From NCBI GenBank assembly GCA_947500585.1, contig CANMSN010000004.1, positions 178,653 to 242,652 on the forward strand: a DNA stretch of 64,000 nt, written 5' to 3'. The translations under genes were made by a program, and so were the position numbers. Shown here in pieces: positions 35,033-44,817 of the stretch. The stretch is from an uncultured Flavobacteriaceae bacterium (GTDB lineage Bacteria > Bacteroidota > Bacteroidia > Flavobacteriales > Flavobacteriaceae). How positions within the stretch are numbered: position 1 is the first letter of the stretch; every line of letters starts with the position of its first letter. Below the pieces are notes generated by a model, which did no database searches, was not told the DNA's origin, and worked only from the letters and a program-made list of their open reading frames with translations.

Positions 35033-38000
35033 TTAAAAATTAAGGTTCAAACCTACTGAATAAGTACTAAACAAAGGTGTACCTGCTCTTTGAGCGCCAT
35101 AAGTTATTGGCGTATTATTATTGTCAATAAATTCTGGATTAAAACCATGATAATCATCAGAAGTAATATATATTAAATTCTGACCTGAAGCATATAACCT
35201 TAACGATGAAAGTCCTAATTTTGATGTAAAATCCTCTGGTAAATTATAACCAATATTTACATTACGTAATGAAAAGTATCCTGAATTTTGAACGATATCA
35301 TCTGTAAAAATCTTTGGTTGAAGAAAAGAGACATCTGGAATTGTTCCATTAGCTACTAAATCTTCTGGGGCACTATCTAGAGTAGCACCACTAAAGTGAT
35401 AGAAATATTGATCTCCAACGTTTCTTATTTGCCCCCCTTGACTTCCTTGAATCATAAAAGAAAAATCTAAATTTCCGAATTTAAACTCATTTGTAAAACT
35501 CCAAACAATATCTGGATAAGGATCTCCTAAAATAGTCTTATCATCATCTGTAATTAAACCATCTCCATTTAAATCTTTAACAATAATATCCTCGGCTTGT
35601 CCATTAATTCTGTTATAAGGTGTATCCCAATACTCAGTTGATATTTCAGTATCTGCAACATAACCATAAAAAGAAGATATCGGGTTACCCACCAAGTTTA
35701 TCCATTGGGTATTTCTATCAAATCCATCTACTCCAAGGTTTCCATTGTCGTTACCAAAATCAAGCAACTCATTTTTATTTGTTGATGCTATTAAGGTTGA
35801 ACTCCAAGAAAATTTCTCATTAGTAATATTCCTCGATCTTAACTCAAATTCCCAACCTCTATTTTCTACTTTTCCTTTATTTACAATTCCTGCACCAAAT
35901 CCAGTAACATAAGAAACATCTTGATTTAACAATAAGTTATCACTGGTCTTTACATAGTAGTCTAATGACCCTGTTATTCTATTGTTTAAAAACCCAAAAT
36001 CTATACCAAGGTTAAGTTGCTCTGAAGCTTCCCATTGTAATAATGCATTGGCAATATTTCTTGGAGAAAAACCTGAAACAATAGCACCATCATCATTAAT
36101 CGCATTGGTACTTTGTAAAAGTGCCAAATAAGGCCAAGTATTAGTTAAACCATCACCTACGTTAAAGTTTTCAGAACCTGTAAGACCCCAACTAGCTCTA
36201 AACTTTAAATTACTTAGAAAATTACTATCACTTAAGAAATCTTCATTATGGGCATTCCACCCCACCGCTACTGAAGGGAAATTACCCCACTTAGAATCTA
36301 CACCAAAAACTGAACTACCATCTCGTCTAATTGAAGCGTTAAACAAGTATTTATTTGCGTATACATAATTTAGCCTTGCAAAATATCCAATCTTTCTAAT
36401 GTTAAGATTGATTTCGCCATCTGCTGGTTTGGTGATAGTAGTTGCTCCTTGTAAGTTTTTAAGCAAATCATTAGTATATCCAGAACCATTAACAGTACTA
36501 ATTTCATCATTTCTTTTTTGAAATGTAGCGGCCGCTAACAGACCAATTTCATGATTACCTATTTGTTTATTATAAGACAAGGTGTTGTCTGAAATCAATC
36601 TAGATCTAAATCTATTTCTTAACTCGTAAACCGCTGGATTTGAATGATGATGTTCACTACCATCCCATCTTGTTCTTTTCTCATCTTCCAACGTAACACC
36701 AAAACTTGTTTTAGCTGTTAAACCATCAATGATCTCATAACTTAAATACGTAGAACCTAACATTTTAGTCTTAAACTCATAATGCTCTCTTTCCACATAT
36801 TGTGCATAAGGGTTTTGATCTCCTGATGTACGTGGTGTTGTACTACTACCATCTCCATTTATGTCCAATTCATCTAAATGGTCTTCTCTAAAATAATCGC
36901 CTATCCCAACATTTGGATACGCATCTCTATCTATAAACTGAAGCGTTTCAGCTGTATGATAAATAGGCAACCAAGGAGATTGTCTTATAGGATTATGTAT
37001 AGATGTAGGTAACCTTCTTTGTTTTGAATAAGAAGGTGTAGCACTCAATCCAAATTTAAGCTTATCTGTCAATTTGGAATCTACTTTCAATTTCCCAGAA
37101 TACACCTTGTAATCATCCGTTATCACAACACCTTCATCATGAAGATATCTTAAAGCTACACTAAATTTTGTGTCTTTAGTACCTCCTCTTGCAGAAAGCG
37201 AGTGACTTTCAATGAAGCCCCCATTAAAGAAAACATCTTGCCAGTCTCTATCAATACCTGTTACCTCTATTAGTTTTAGTGCGTACAAGTTACTATTAGA
37301 AATGGAACCAGTCTCAGCCTCTTCTATAGCTGCCCAATCGGTCGCATTTCTCCTATAATCATCACTCCCGAAAGCTGATTTATAACCCGTGTAAGCGTCA
37401 TAATTAAACTTTGTTTTTCCTTCTTTCCCCGTCTTGGTAGTAATTAGAAGAACCCCATTTGCCCCTTCACTACCATAAATAGAAGCAGATGCTGCATCCT
37501 TTAAAACCTCAAAAGATTCTACATCGTTCATATCTAGAGTTCCAAGAAAGTCAGAATCTACTATTATACCATCAACCACAATGGCTGGTCCTGATGCCCC
37601 AGTTACAGACCCTACACCTCTAATAGTAATTGTAGGAGCTCCACCGGCTTCAGCATTGGTAGATTGAATATTTACCCCAGATACCTGACCAATAAGGGCA
37701 TCATCTACCCTAGCTACTGCTATTTGATCCAAGGTTTCGTTAACAACTTTAGATATTGACCCAGTAATTGTTGATTTTTTCTGAGTTCCATAACCCACAA
37801 CAACAACCTCATCCAATTGAGCTAGGTCTTCATTTAGTGAAATATTCAAAGTTTTCTGGTCTTCTACAATCTGTACTTTTGTAACAAACCCAATGTAAGA
37901 GAATTGTAATACTTCTCCTTTATTTACTTGTATTTGATAGTTACCATCAAAATCAGTAGTGGTACCTCTTGAAGTATTAAGTACAATAACATTAACACCA

Positions 38001-38122
38001 GGTATAGGGATATTGTCTGTAGCAGACACTACGGTACCTTTAACGACAGTGCTATTCTGTGCAATTAATACAATATTGAAAAACAATACTGCTATTAAAG
38101 TTAATTTAGTTTTTAAATTCAT
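35033..38122 (-). CDS. SusC/RagA family TonB-dependent outer membrane receptor
   Basis: Outer membrane importer of about 1029 residues. It has a signal peptide, a carboxypeptidase-regulatory-like domain (VVKGTVVSATDNIPIPGVNV to EDLAQL), a TonB box region with VDEVVVVGYGTQKKS, a plug, and a 22-strand barrel ending YSVGLNLNF. The start is taken as ATG at 38122 (MNLKTK), because the signal peptide then begins correctly; an in-frame ATG lies at 38164. Transcription probably begins near 38441, which makes a leader of roughly 320 nt. It imports alginate oligomers with the SusD partner. Confidence 0.95.
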   Translation of the reverse strand: MNLKTKLTLIAVLFFNIVLIAQNSTVVKGTVVSATDNIPIPGVNVIVLNTSRGTTTDFDGNYQIQVNKGEVLQFSYIGFVTKVQIVEDQKTLNISLNEDLAQLDEVVVVGYGTQKKSTITGSISKVVNETLDQIAVARVDDALIGQVSGVNIQSTNAEAGGAPTITIRGVGSVTGASGPAIVVDGIIVDSDFLGTLDMNDVESFEVLKDAASASIYGSEGANGVLLITTKTGKEGKTKFNYDAYTGYKSAFGSDDYRRNATDWAAIEEAETGSISNSNLYALKLIEVTGIDRDWQDVFFNGGFIESHSLSARGGTKDTKFSVALRYLHDEGVVITDDYKVYSGKLKVDSKLTDKLKFGLSATPSYSKQRRLPTSIHNPIRQSPWLPIYHTAETLQFIDRDAYPNVGIGDYFREDHLDELDINGDGSSTTPRTSGDQNPYAQYVEREHYEFKTKMLGSTYLSYEIIDGLTAKTSFGVTLEDEKRTRWDGSEHHHSNPAVYELRNRFRSRLISDNTLSYNKQIGNHEIGLLAAATFQKRNDEISTVNGSGYTNDLLKNLQGATTITKPADGEINLNIRKIGYFARLNYVYANKYLFNASIRRDGSSVFGVDSKWGNFPSVAVGWNAHNEDFLSDSNFLSNLKFRASWGLTGSENFNVGDGLTNTWPYLALLQSTNAINDDGAIVSGFSPRNIANALLQWEASEQLNLGIDFGFLNNRITGSLDYYVKTSDNLLLNQDVSYVTGFGAGIVNKGKVENRGWEFELRSRNITNEKFSWSSTLIASTNKNELLDFGNDNGNLGVDGFDRNTQWINLVGNPISSFYGYVADTEISTEYWDTPYNRINGQAEDIIVKDLNGDGLITDDDKTILGDPYPDIVWSFTNEFKFGNLDFSFMIQGSQGGQIRNVGDQYFYHFSGATLDSAPEDLVANGTIPDVSFLQPKIFTDDIVQNSGYFSLRNVNIGYNLPEDFTSKLGLSSLRLYASGQNLIYITSDDYHGFNPEFIDNNNTPITYGAQRAGTPLFSTYSVGLNLNF

Positions 38123-38320
38123 AATTAGTTTTTTACGTTTTAAAGTTTTATGTTGTTTCAACACATTTTACAGCGATTAATTAAATTTCTTTAACTAAAA
38201 TTTCACCTTATTAAAAACAAAAACTTCTATAAATTACATATTTTTACAGAATACATGTTTTTATTTAAATAAATATGTGTTATAATTTTTACTTCCCTAC
38301 CATAAGAAGTAACTAGTTAT

Positions 38321-38348
38321 AAAGGGATAGGCGCGCACCTATCCTTTT
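38321..38348 (+). terminator. Rho-independent hairpin in the susC leader, T-tail on the plus strand
   Basis: GGATAGG (38325-38331) pairs with CCTATCC (38338-38344), extended by A-T pairs and one G-T pair. It is followed on the plus strand by six T and then ATATTATTTTTT. The minus strand has only a weak T-run after the stem. No plus-strand gene ends here, so it may end an antisense RNA. It could also stop minus-strand read-through from kdgF. Confidence 0.65.
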
Positions 38349-38412
38349 TTATATTATTTTTTCATATAGAGCTAAAGTTTTGTGAAGAGTTATACATTTA
38401 GTTTAGTTTTTT

Positions 38413-38450
38413 TTGGAAAACCAATCTGGTTTACCAGTTTGGTTTTCCAA
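38413..38450. promoter_or_regulatory. Triple-dyad operator 1 (susC promoter)
   Basis: Three 12 bp dyads TTGGAAAACCAA, CTGGTTTACCAG and TTGGTTTTCCAA with centres 13 bp apart. Taken as one block, 17 of 19 base pairs are palindromic. The third dyad overlaps the -7 element. The half site TGG-n-CCA fits FadR/UxuR-type GntR regulators. Confidence 0.85.
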
Positions 38451-38478
38451 ATATATATTAATTTTTTGTTAAAACAAA
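38448..38478 (-). promoter_or_regulatory. Promoter of the susC operon
   Basis: On the minus strand, TTTG (complement of 38475-38478), 19 bp spacer, TATATTTG (complement of 38448-38455). This is a perfect Bacteroidota promoter. The predicted start near 38441 lies in the operator. Confidence 0.75.
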
Positions 38479-38640
38479 TTATTTTTAAATTTTAACAAAG
38501 CTATTCCATAAAACCTTCTTGTATAAGGGTAAAACGTCAGTTAATATTTTATTTTTTGTACAAATAGTAACCTGCAATTGAGAAGATAGAATTTAAACTA
38601 AATCTCAATAAACTTTAAATGACTTATAATTATTAACAGA

Positions 38641-39015
38641 TTAGGATTTATCTCCAAAATAAGACACTTCACCACCATTTAAGAAATCTTCTCTTACGGG
38701 ACTAAATGTGTCAATTAACTCTCCGGCTTCTATACAAACCGCACTATGTAATAGATTAGGTTCAATATATACACCATCTCCTGCTTCTACAATTTTCTTT
38801 TCACCATCAATTTCAAATTCAAATTTGCCAGATACACAAAAGGTTGCTTGGGTATGAAAATGTTGATGTGGCGCACCTAATGCTCCTTTATCAAACTTTA
38901 CTCTTACCATCATGATTTGGTTATCGTAACCTAAAAACTTTCTTGATACGCCTCCACCAAGAACTTCCCATTCAATGTCTTTTGTGATGATGTACTTTTC
39001 GCTAAATCGTTTCAT
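38641..39015 (-). CDS. kdgF: KdgF-like cupin, uronate ketonisation
   Basis: Cupin of 124 residues. Metal ligands are visible as H50-Q-H52 and H90, and the KdgF-type residues Asp102 and Arg108 in IDTFSPVRED match the active-site pattern of the family. KdgF turns the unsaturated monouronate released by exolytic lyases into the linear ketone DEH, which otherwise forms slowly. It lies 68 bp downstream of the PL17 gene, a typical partner that releases the monomer. A general sugar-binding cupin is the alternative, but the context is strong. Confidence 0.85.
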   Translation of the reverse strand: MKRFSEKYIITKDIEWEVLGGGVSRKFLGYDNQIMMVRVKFDKGALGAPHQHFHTQATFCVSGKFEFEIDGEKKIVEAGDGVYIEPNLLHSAVCIEAGELIDTFSPVREDFLNGGEVSYFGDKS

Positions 39016-39039
39016 AATTTTAATTTAATTATTATTTAA

Positions 39040-39071
39040 TGAGCACTTCGACTGCGCTCAGTGTGACATTC
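39040..39071. repeat. Short dispersed-type inverted repeat
   Basis: TGAGC-acttcgactgc-GCTCA followed by GTGTGACATTC, in the gap between the kdgF and PL17 genes. The CTTCGACTGCGCTCAG motif is a familiar intergenic sequence of flavobacterial genomes. It may stabilise or end part of the mRNA. Confidence 0.5.
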
Positions 39072-39083
39072 GATTTTATTATT

Positions 39084-41345
39084 TTATTTGAAATAATAAG
39101 AACCTGACCACTCGTAATTCTTATCGTTTATTTTTAAGTAATGTTTTGCTTCTTTTGAAGCGTTTGTGTTTGTTGTTATAAACAGTTTAGTATTACCATT
39201 TATATTAGTAATTTGTATAGCTGTATATTCTTCTGTATTTAGAACAACTTCTAATGCTTTTATGCTACTGTTTGAGTTTACTGCAGATTCTGTAACTGGA
39301 CTATAACTTCCGTGTGCTTCGATTGTAGACACAAAAAGTGTGTTTTTAGTGTTTTCTCGTCTTAACATGAATGCTGCTTCACGTCTTAAATTAAATTCTG
39401 GATCGTTTGCTCCAATTCTTGTAAATAACAATTCATCATTTGTATTTGTTAAAGTTGTTAATGTGTAAAATTTACCTTTATTTAACCATGATAGTTTACT
39501 GTTTTCACTAGATGCTTTTGCTGTTCCTTCTAAAAATAGATGTTGGTATCCATTTTTAGTTCCTAAAGGCTTTAAAGTTTCTGGTGCTCTATATTCAAAA
39601 TTTGTTTGTATGACTTGCCCTAAAAAGTAATACGGAAAATCATATTTATTTGCTTGATTAGAAGTCACCTTCATGATATCTAACATATATGGTTTTTCAA
39701 AATCTTCATCTTTTATAATAGCCATAATACGAAGCATCTCCGTACCTAGATATGCATTACTTTCTTTTGCACTTGCAACTTGTACGGCTTCATTTTCAGA
39801 AGAAAAATAGTTTAGCACAGAATGATGCTGACTTCCAATTTCATACTTACCATTAAAATGAGAGGTTTCATTTTGGGTTACTGTATTATGCGCAATAGTT
39901 TGTTTTGCCCAAGTTTTGTTTTCCTTTAGGTAATTACCACCACCTTTTTGCTCGATATTTACAAAGCGTGCTAAACCATAATCTTGAAGAATTTCTTCAC
40001 CTTTTTCATATAAAGAATAAGACAACTTATCATAATGACCATGACTAGAGCCTTGTGCAGCATATTTAAAAACTAGCTCAATATCTTCGTTTCTCAATAT
40101 GGCAACACCACCTTGTGTTCCATTTGGTCCATCAGATAGGTTAATAGATTTTTTAGTAAAAGGTTCTGCTTTCCCATTTTTAATACCAAGTGCAACTGCA
40201 AGACCAGAATCGTCTAATAATACACGATCTTGTTCTTTAGCTATGCTTAATAAACCTGGATCTTGAGTCCCTAAATGATACGAAATATCTACAGCTGTAA
40301 CTAAAGCATCCGTGTAGTATGACATTCCTTTTTGACCATCGTTAAGTGGGAAAAAATCACCATCTGCATCCGATAAATTCAATAGTGCATTTATTGATTT
40401 TAGTAATACACCTTCTTTATATTCAAAGATTTTTAATTCTGGTTTTACGTTATGTAATCCTTCAGCAAAAATTAAAAAAGGATACATAGCGTATCGCTGG
40501 TAATATGGCCCTTCATTATAATAACCATCTGGAGAAAAAGGTTCTTCTATATTGGCTAAAAAACCCGCTTTTCCATCTTTATTTAAAAAACCACCATCAT
40601 CATCTTTTTCATTAGTATCTAATTTTAAATCTTTAATTCCGTATAAAGCACGATCAATTAATTCTTGATCATCCATTACCAGACCAATCATGCCTACAGC
40701 TGCATTTCCCCAAGTACTATGGTTGTGGACTCTTTGGTAAAATTGTGGACTGTCTATTGAAATATGATCTGCAAATGGTTTAAACAAATTTGTTTCTAAT
40801 GTATTACGTTCTTCTTCAGATAAATAATTATAAATACAATCGTAGGCTTGACTTACATAAACCAACCAGTTGGAATCGTTTAGACATTGCCAGAATAATT
40901 TACCTCTAGCGTATGATCTTGTTTTTGGGTGCAACGGTAGTGTTTTATACATGTCCTCATACTGCATTAACATGTCTTTTACATATTTTGCATATTTTTC
41001 GTCATCTAAAATCTGATACAACACACCAGCTTGTTGCAAAACTACCATATTACTTTTATGTCGTACATGTGTATATCCACCAGAATAATCTACAGGTATT
41101 GGAGTTTCTATTCCTAGTGCAATTTCTGCATCAATTTCTGCCTTTACTTTTTCTAAGGTTTTATCGAAAATTGGAATGTTACCTAATTGTGCTCTTATAT
41201 CTTTTACACCTTGTTGCGTAAGTATTAAACTAGGGTGTTTCGTATCTAACGTTTTTGAATCTTTTTGTGCTGGCGTCTCTTTACAAGATGTAAAGACCAA
41301 AGACAGAGTTAATAATATTATTTTATAATATTTGAACCTAATCAT
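39084..41345 (-). CDS. Alginate lyase, polysaccharide lyase family 17 (oligoalginate lyase)
   Basis: Lipoprotein of 753 residues (VFTSC lipobox, Cys21). An N-terminal alpha/alpha toroid (about 40-400) carries Asn208-His209 in NHSTWGNAAVG and the tyrosine-rich NEGPYYQRYAMYPF. A heparinase II/III-like beta domain follows with GSSHGHYDKLSY. This is the PL17 pattern. PL17 enzymes are mostly exolytic and release unsaturated monouronate from oligomers. It overlaps the PL7 gene upstream by 8 bp, so the lyases are co-expressed. Confidence 0.93.
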   Translation of the reverse strand: MIRFKYYKIILLTLSLVFTSCKETPAQKDSKTLDTKHPSLILTQQGVKDIRAQLGNIPIFDKTLEKVKAEIDAEIALGIETPIPVDYSGGYTHVRHKSNMVVLQQAGVLYQILDDEKYAKYVKDMLMQYEDMYKTLPLHPKTRSYARGKLFWQCLNDSNWLVYVSQAYDCIYNYLSEEERNTLETNLFKPFADHISIDSPQFYQRVHNHSTWGNAAVGMIGLVMDDQELIDRALYGIKDLKLDTNEKDDDGGFLNKDGKAGFLANIEEPFSPDGYYNEGPYYQRYAMYPFLIFAEGLHNVKPELKIFEYKEGVLLKSINALLNLSDADGDFFPLNDGQKGMSYYTDALVTAVDISYHLGTQDPGLLSIAKEQDRVLLDDSGLAVALGIKNGKAEPFTKKSINLSDGPNGTQGGVAILRNEDIELVFKYAAQGSSHGHYDKLSYSLYEKGEEILQDYGLARFVNIEQKGGGNYLKENKTWAKQTIAHNTVTQNETSHFNGKYEIGSQHHSVLNYFSSENEAVQVASAKESNAYLGTEMLRIMAIIKDEDFEKPYMLDIMKVTSNQANKYDFPYYFLGQVIQTNFEYRAPETLKPLGTKNGYQHLFLEGTAKASSENSKLSWLNKGKFYTLTTLTNTNDELLFTRIGANDPEFNLRREAAFMLRRENTKNTLFVSTIEAHGSYSPVTESAVNSNSSIKALEVVLNTEEYTAIQITNINGNTKLFITTNTNASKEAKHYLKINDKNYEWSGSYYFK

Positions 41346-42363
41346 TTTCTGTTATTGTTTTAGTTCCATCACTTAAAGTGGCAGCTTTAAACCAAACTTC
41401 TGCATAGCTTCCATTTGCATATTGTTTTGCTATATCACCATTATAAGTTTCTGATTTGGTAGACTTACCGTTAGCTTGATTATAAGCACCTTGCTTAAAA
41501 AACTGTAATTCACCTGCATAGGCATTTTCGCGTTCAATGCCAACACGTCTTTTTGACGCATATCTAGTTATGACTTGTTGAGGAATATCTGATTTTTTTG
41601 CGAAATCTGATTTTAATAAGTTCTTTGTGAATTTTATTGTTTTGTGCCCTTCACTTTTAAAAGTTAGATACATAATGCCTTCGTAAACATTTACTTCGTA
41701 ACTGAATTCTTCACCCAATTCTATTCCATCTTCTGGTTCGTCTGGATATGCTGTTGCGCTTGATCCAACAACAGAAAAATCATAACCCCAAACTGCAGTT
41801 GAAAAATCCCATCTTCCATCATTACTACCTTCTGTATTAATTTCATAATTCCAGAAAACAGAGCCTTTTGTATGCCCAGGGAATTTTTTGTAAAAGATTT
41901 TTAAGGGTTCATTTTCATGACCTTCATCACTGTGAATTTGCCCTACTACTACCGAGTACGATGAGGAAACTCTTGCATCGCCTGTAGTTGAAACATGTTG
42001 TACTTTTAACGTGCCCGTTAGTTTCCCTCCCACTTCTGGAATCCAACGTTTTTTTTGCCCTAGTTCTGTTCTTGTATTGCTTGAATTTTTGGAGGTAATA
42101 CCAGAATTAGGTGTTTTGTATACTACCCAATCTGATTTCCCATCATTTTCAACATAGAAAAAACCTTCTTTACTATAATTTACTAATGCTTCAGAACGAG
42201 AGCCGTCACCTAAAAGAATTTCCCATTCACCCATAAATGGAATAACATCACTTGGAAACTTTTTTACATTTTCTGTGTTAATGGTTGAATCTAATGTAGT
42301 TTTAGAACTATTTTTACAAGTAAACAATACTAAAAGTGCTCCAATAATAACTAATGATTTCAT
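41338..42363 (-). CDS. Alginate lyase, polysaccharide lyase family 7 (lipoprotein)
   Basis: Lipoprotein of 341 residues (LLVLFTC, Cys16). Jelly-roll PL7 domain with NTRTELGQ, the catalytic QIH in VVGQIHSDEGHE, and a late YAGELQFFKQGAYNQ segment carrying the Tyr. It resembles the exolytic AlyA5-like subfamily of marine Bacteroidetes more than the secreted PL7 in this locus; that subfamily placement is an inference. It sits between PL6 and PL17 genes, 18 bp from the first and overlapping the second. Confidence 0.88.
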   Translation of the reverse strand: MKSLVIIGALLVLFTCKNSSKTTLDSTINTENVKKFPSDVIPFMGEWEILLGDGSRSEALVNYSKEGFFYVENDGKSDWVVYKTPNSGITSKNSSNTRTELGQKKRWIPEVGGKLTGTLKVQHVSTTGDARVSSSYSVVVGQIHSDEGHENEPLKIFYKKFPGHTKGSVFWNYEINTEGSNDGRWDFSTAVWGYDFSVVGSSATAYPDEPEDGIELGEEFSYEVNVYEGIMYLTFKSEGHKTIKFTKNLLKSDFAKKSDIPQQVITRYASKRRVGIERENAYAGELQFFKQGAYNQANGKSTKSETYNGDIAKQYANGSYAEVWFKAATLSDGTKTITEND

Positions 42364-42381
42364 ATTTATAGAGTTTTATTT

Positions 42382-44709
42382 TTAGTACATTAACTTCATC
42401 TTTAAGTTTTCCTCAGTCTTAATTTCACCTGAATTACTAATTTGGTTATCAGATTGCATATTATTTTTAGCACCCCAAAGTATAGAAACGTATTCTACAG
42501 GGTTGTTTTTAAATGTGTTTTTAGTGATGTTTACATTTACAATACCTCTATGGTTTAATAATGTTTTGTTTTTTTCTTTAGCACCACAATTAGTAAATGT
42601 ACTGTTAGACACTAAAAGATTTCCACCAATAGTAGACTCATCATATCCACCTCTGTAATAATCAATAACATTTTCTTTTATATTATTAAAGTTACAGTTG
42701 TTTATGGTTAGATATTCTGTATTGTAATCGCCTTTATCGTTTGTTTCTTCAGACAATTCTAGTCCATTTTCACAATTTGAAAATGAGGAATCTTCAAAAG
42801 TAATGCGTTCGGCAAATGTTTCTTTATAAACTTTTAACACATAGTTAAAGTCACTAATTTCACAACCTGAAACTGTTAATCCAAAATGGTTGGACATATT
42901 TTCTTTTAAACTAGCAAAGGCATAATTTAAAGTATTTCCTTTTAAAATAACATTGTTTAAAGTTAGCTTGCCCTTAGGATGCATTTCGAACAATGGCGTG
43001 TTTTCTTCACCAGAAAAAACAACTTCTACTTTTACATTTTTTTCTGATTGAATAGTAATGGTTTTATTAATGATTAAAGATTTATCAATTTCAAAAACGC
43101 CTTCGTTCAATACAATAACATCTCCATTGGCAGCTTCATTTAACTTGGTTTGTAAATCTTCCGCTTTAGTTACTGCATGTGTTATTGGATCTCTAGTTTC
43201 CACCTCATTGGAATACCATGTAGTACCATACTTAGATTTATCTAATATTTTGGGGTTGGAAACATCTATACCCACAACCGCACCTATACTTTTACTATCT
43301 TTTCTAGATACACCAAATAAATCTTTTTCAATGGTATTAAAATCAAAACCGTTATATGCTTCAAAGTCGCTTGGAATTCCTGTTGGAAGCAGAATATTAT
43401 CTGATATTTTTTTCAATTCTAAAGTGGCTTCAACAATACCTCCCTCAAAACCATTAAATGGAACACCTTTGTTATCTACTATGTTATTTTTAAAAGTTAC
43501 GCCATCTGCTTTGTCGTTTTCAACAACGATGCTTTCAAGACCTTTTTCATTGTAAATAACGTTATTGGCAACAGTAGTTCTAATAGCTCTTGCTGATCGA
43601 ATTTCAGATTCTGGTAAAACATCGGCTTGAGCAATGTTTGTTCCAACACCAAATTGCCAAGGCGAACTACAGTTTACATAGGTATTATAAGCTACAACTA
43701 CATCTGTTACCTGGTTGTAACGATTTAATGGTGATTTAGGAATACCATTCATTACCGCTAATGGACTTCTAAAACTTGTACCTTTTAAATTGAAAAAGTA
43801 ATTATTGGTAACCCAATGCCCCGTATTTATTATTCTAATACCACCATAGTTTTCATTTTTCCCATCACCAATAAAATAATTACCATCAATAGTAACGTAA
43901 TTACCATGACGAGTTACTACAGAACCTTCACTTTTATAAAATACGTTGTTCCTAAACTCATTAAAGTTTGTTTTACTTGAAATTATTTCGACTTCGCCAT
44001 TACACTCCTCGAACAAATTGTTTGCTACCAAAGTATGACTTGGTGACATTGATGTATAGCTATCTCCTAACTGAATTGTTTCGCCACTTGGGCCTCCTTT
44101 TACAGGCCTTGGTCCAAAATGATTATTTATAATTTGATGATAATTATTGATGCTTTCTATACCTGCAATACTAACTCTTACAGTTGGACCTCTATTAGTT
44201 TTACCTGCTATGTAACAATTACTCAACTCATTATTTCTGCCCCAAAACTGAACCCATAAATCGCTTTCATCACGTTTTGGCTTATTAAAATCTTCTATTA
44301 CACAATTAGTGACTTTGCAATTATTGGCTATGTCGTCAAGCGCATCTTTATGACTTATTTTAAAATCTATTACTGCATTAGAAGGCGAGAACCCGTTTTT
44401 GAAATACAAGCCTTCAACCACTAAATACTGGCCCCCAAATTTTAAATACGATTCACCTTCTATACTTACTTTACCAGCCGTTTCTGCTCTTAAAGTTATC
44501 GGATTTTGTTTTGTACCTTGACCTTTAAATTTTATTTCTTCATCTTTCCAAACACCGTTTGCCAAAATAATCTCATCTCCAGGCTTTGCATTTTTTATAG
44601 CCTCAGTAAGCTCATCAGAATTAGCAACTTTTATGAGATTACTTAATTGCTCACTTTTACAAGCCGTAATTAAAATTAAAATACTGAAAAATAAAAATCC
44701 TTTCTTCAT
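42382..44709 (-). CDS. Alginate lyase, polysaccharide lyase family 6
   Basis: Lipoprotein of 775 residues (LILITAC, Cys17). Two parallel beta-helix domains are joined near residue 500. The first carries Lys246 and Arg267 (SSKTNF and VVTRHGN), 21 residues apart as in known PL6 enzymes. The second helix is PL6-like but has no evident catalytic pair. Family members cut MG or M/G-rich alginate. It opens the PL6-PL7-PL17-KdgF transcript. I see no promoter directly upstream, so it may depend on read-through from 45924. Confidence 0.92.
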   Translation of the reverse strand: MKKGFLFFSILILITACKSEQLSNLIKVANSDELTEAIKNAKPGDEIILANGVWKDEEIKFKGQGTKQNPITLRAETAGKVSIEGESYLKFGGQYLVVEGLYFKNGFSPSNAVIDFKISHKDALDDIANNCKVTNCVIEDFNKPKRDESDLWVQFWGRNNELSNCYIAGKTNRGPTVRVSIAGIESINNYHQIINNHFGPRPVKGGPSGETIQLGDSYTSMSPSHTLVANNLFEECNGEVEIISSKTNFNEFRNNVFYKSEGSVVTRHGNYVTIDGNYFIGDGKNENYGGIRIINTGHWVTNNYFFNLKGTSFRSPLAVMNGIPKSPLNRYNQVTDVVVAYNTYVNCSSPWQFGVGTNIAQADVLPESEIRSARAIRTTVANNVIYNEKGLESIVVENDKADGVTFKNNIVDNKGVPFNGFEGGIVEATLELKKISDNILLPTGIPSDFEAYNGFDFNTIEKDLFGVSRKDSKSIGAVVGIDVSNPKILDKSKYGTTWYSNEVETRDPITHAVTKAEDLQTKLNEAANGDVIVLNEGVFEIDKSLIINKTITIQSEKNVKVEVVFSGEENTPLFEMHPKGKLTLNNVILKGNTLNYAFASLKENMSNHFGLTVSGCEISDFNYVLKVYKETFAERITFEDSSFSNCENGLELSEETNDKGDYNTEYLTINNCNFNNIKENVIDYYRGGYDESTIGGNLLVSNSTFTNCGAKEKNKTLLNHRGIVNVNITKNTFKNNPVEYVSILWGAKNNMQSDNQISNSGEIKTEENLKMKLMY

Positions 44710-44766
44710 GGAAGCTTTTGTTTAAAATATAATATTGTTATGTTAATGATTGTATCAATATAAGCC

Positions 44767-44798
44767 AAAAAAGTCTTTTACAAGTAAAAGACTTTTTT
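44767..44798 (-). terminator. Hairpin terminator between the T9SS protein and PL6 genes
   Basis: AAAAAAGTCTTTTA (44767-44780) pairs with TAAAAGACTTTTTT (44785-44798) around a 4 nt loop: a 14 bp perfect stem with built-in T-run. It is 20 bp after the stop codon of the T9SS gene. Confidence 0.88.
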
Positions 44799-44817
44799 GA
44801 GAGTATATAAAAACTAA

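Larger units (their letters stand above)
38123..38640. other. Regulatory region upstream of susC
   Basis: Stretch of 518 bp without a gene. From left to right it holds the susC leader, a hairpin with a plus-strand T-tail (38321-38348), a triple-dyad operator (38413-38450), a minus-strand promoter (38448-38478), and about 160 bp of AT-rich DNA up to the kdgF stop codon. No protein gene is visible. Confidence 0.8.

Noticed and set aside
43058..43555. A 165-codon plus-strand open frame within the PL6 gene
   Set aside because: It is antisense to the beta-helix repeats of a clear PL6 lyase; repeated codons there keep stops rare on the other strand.
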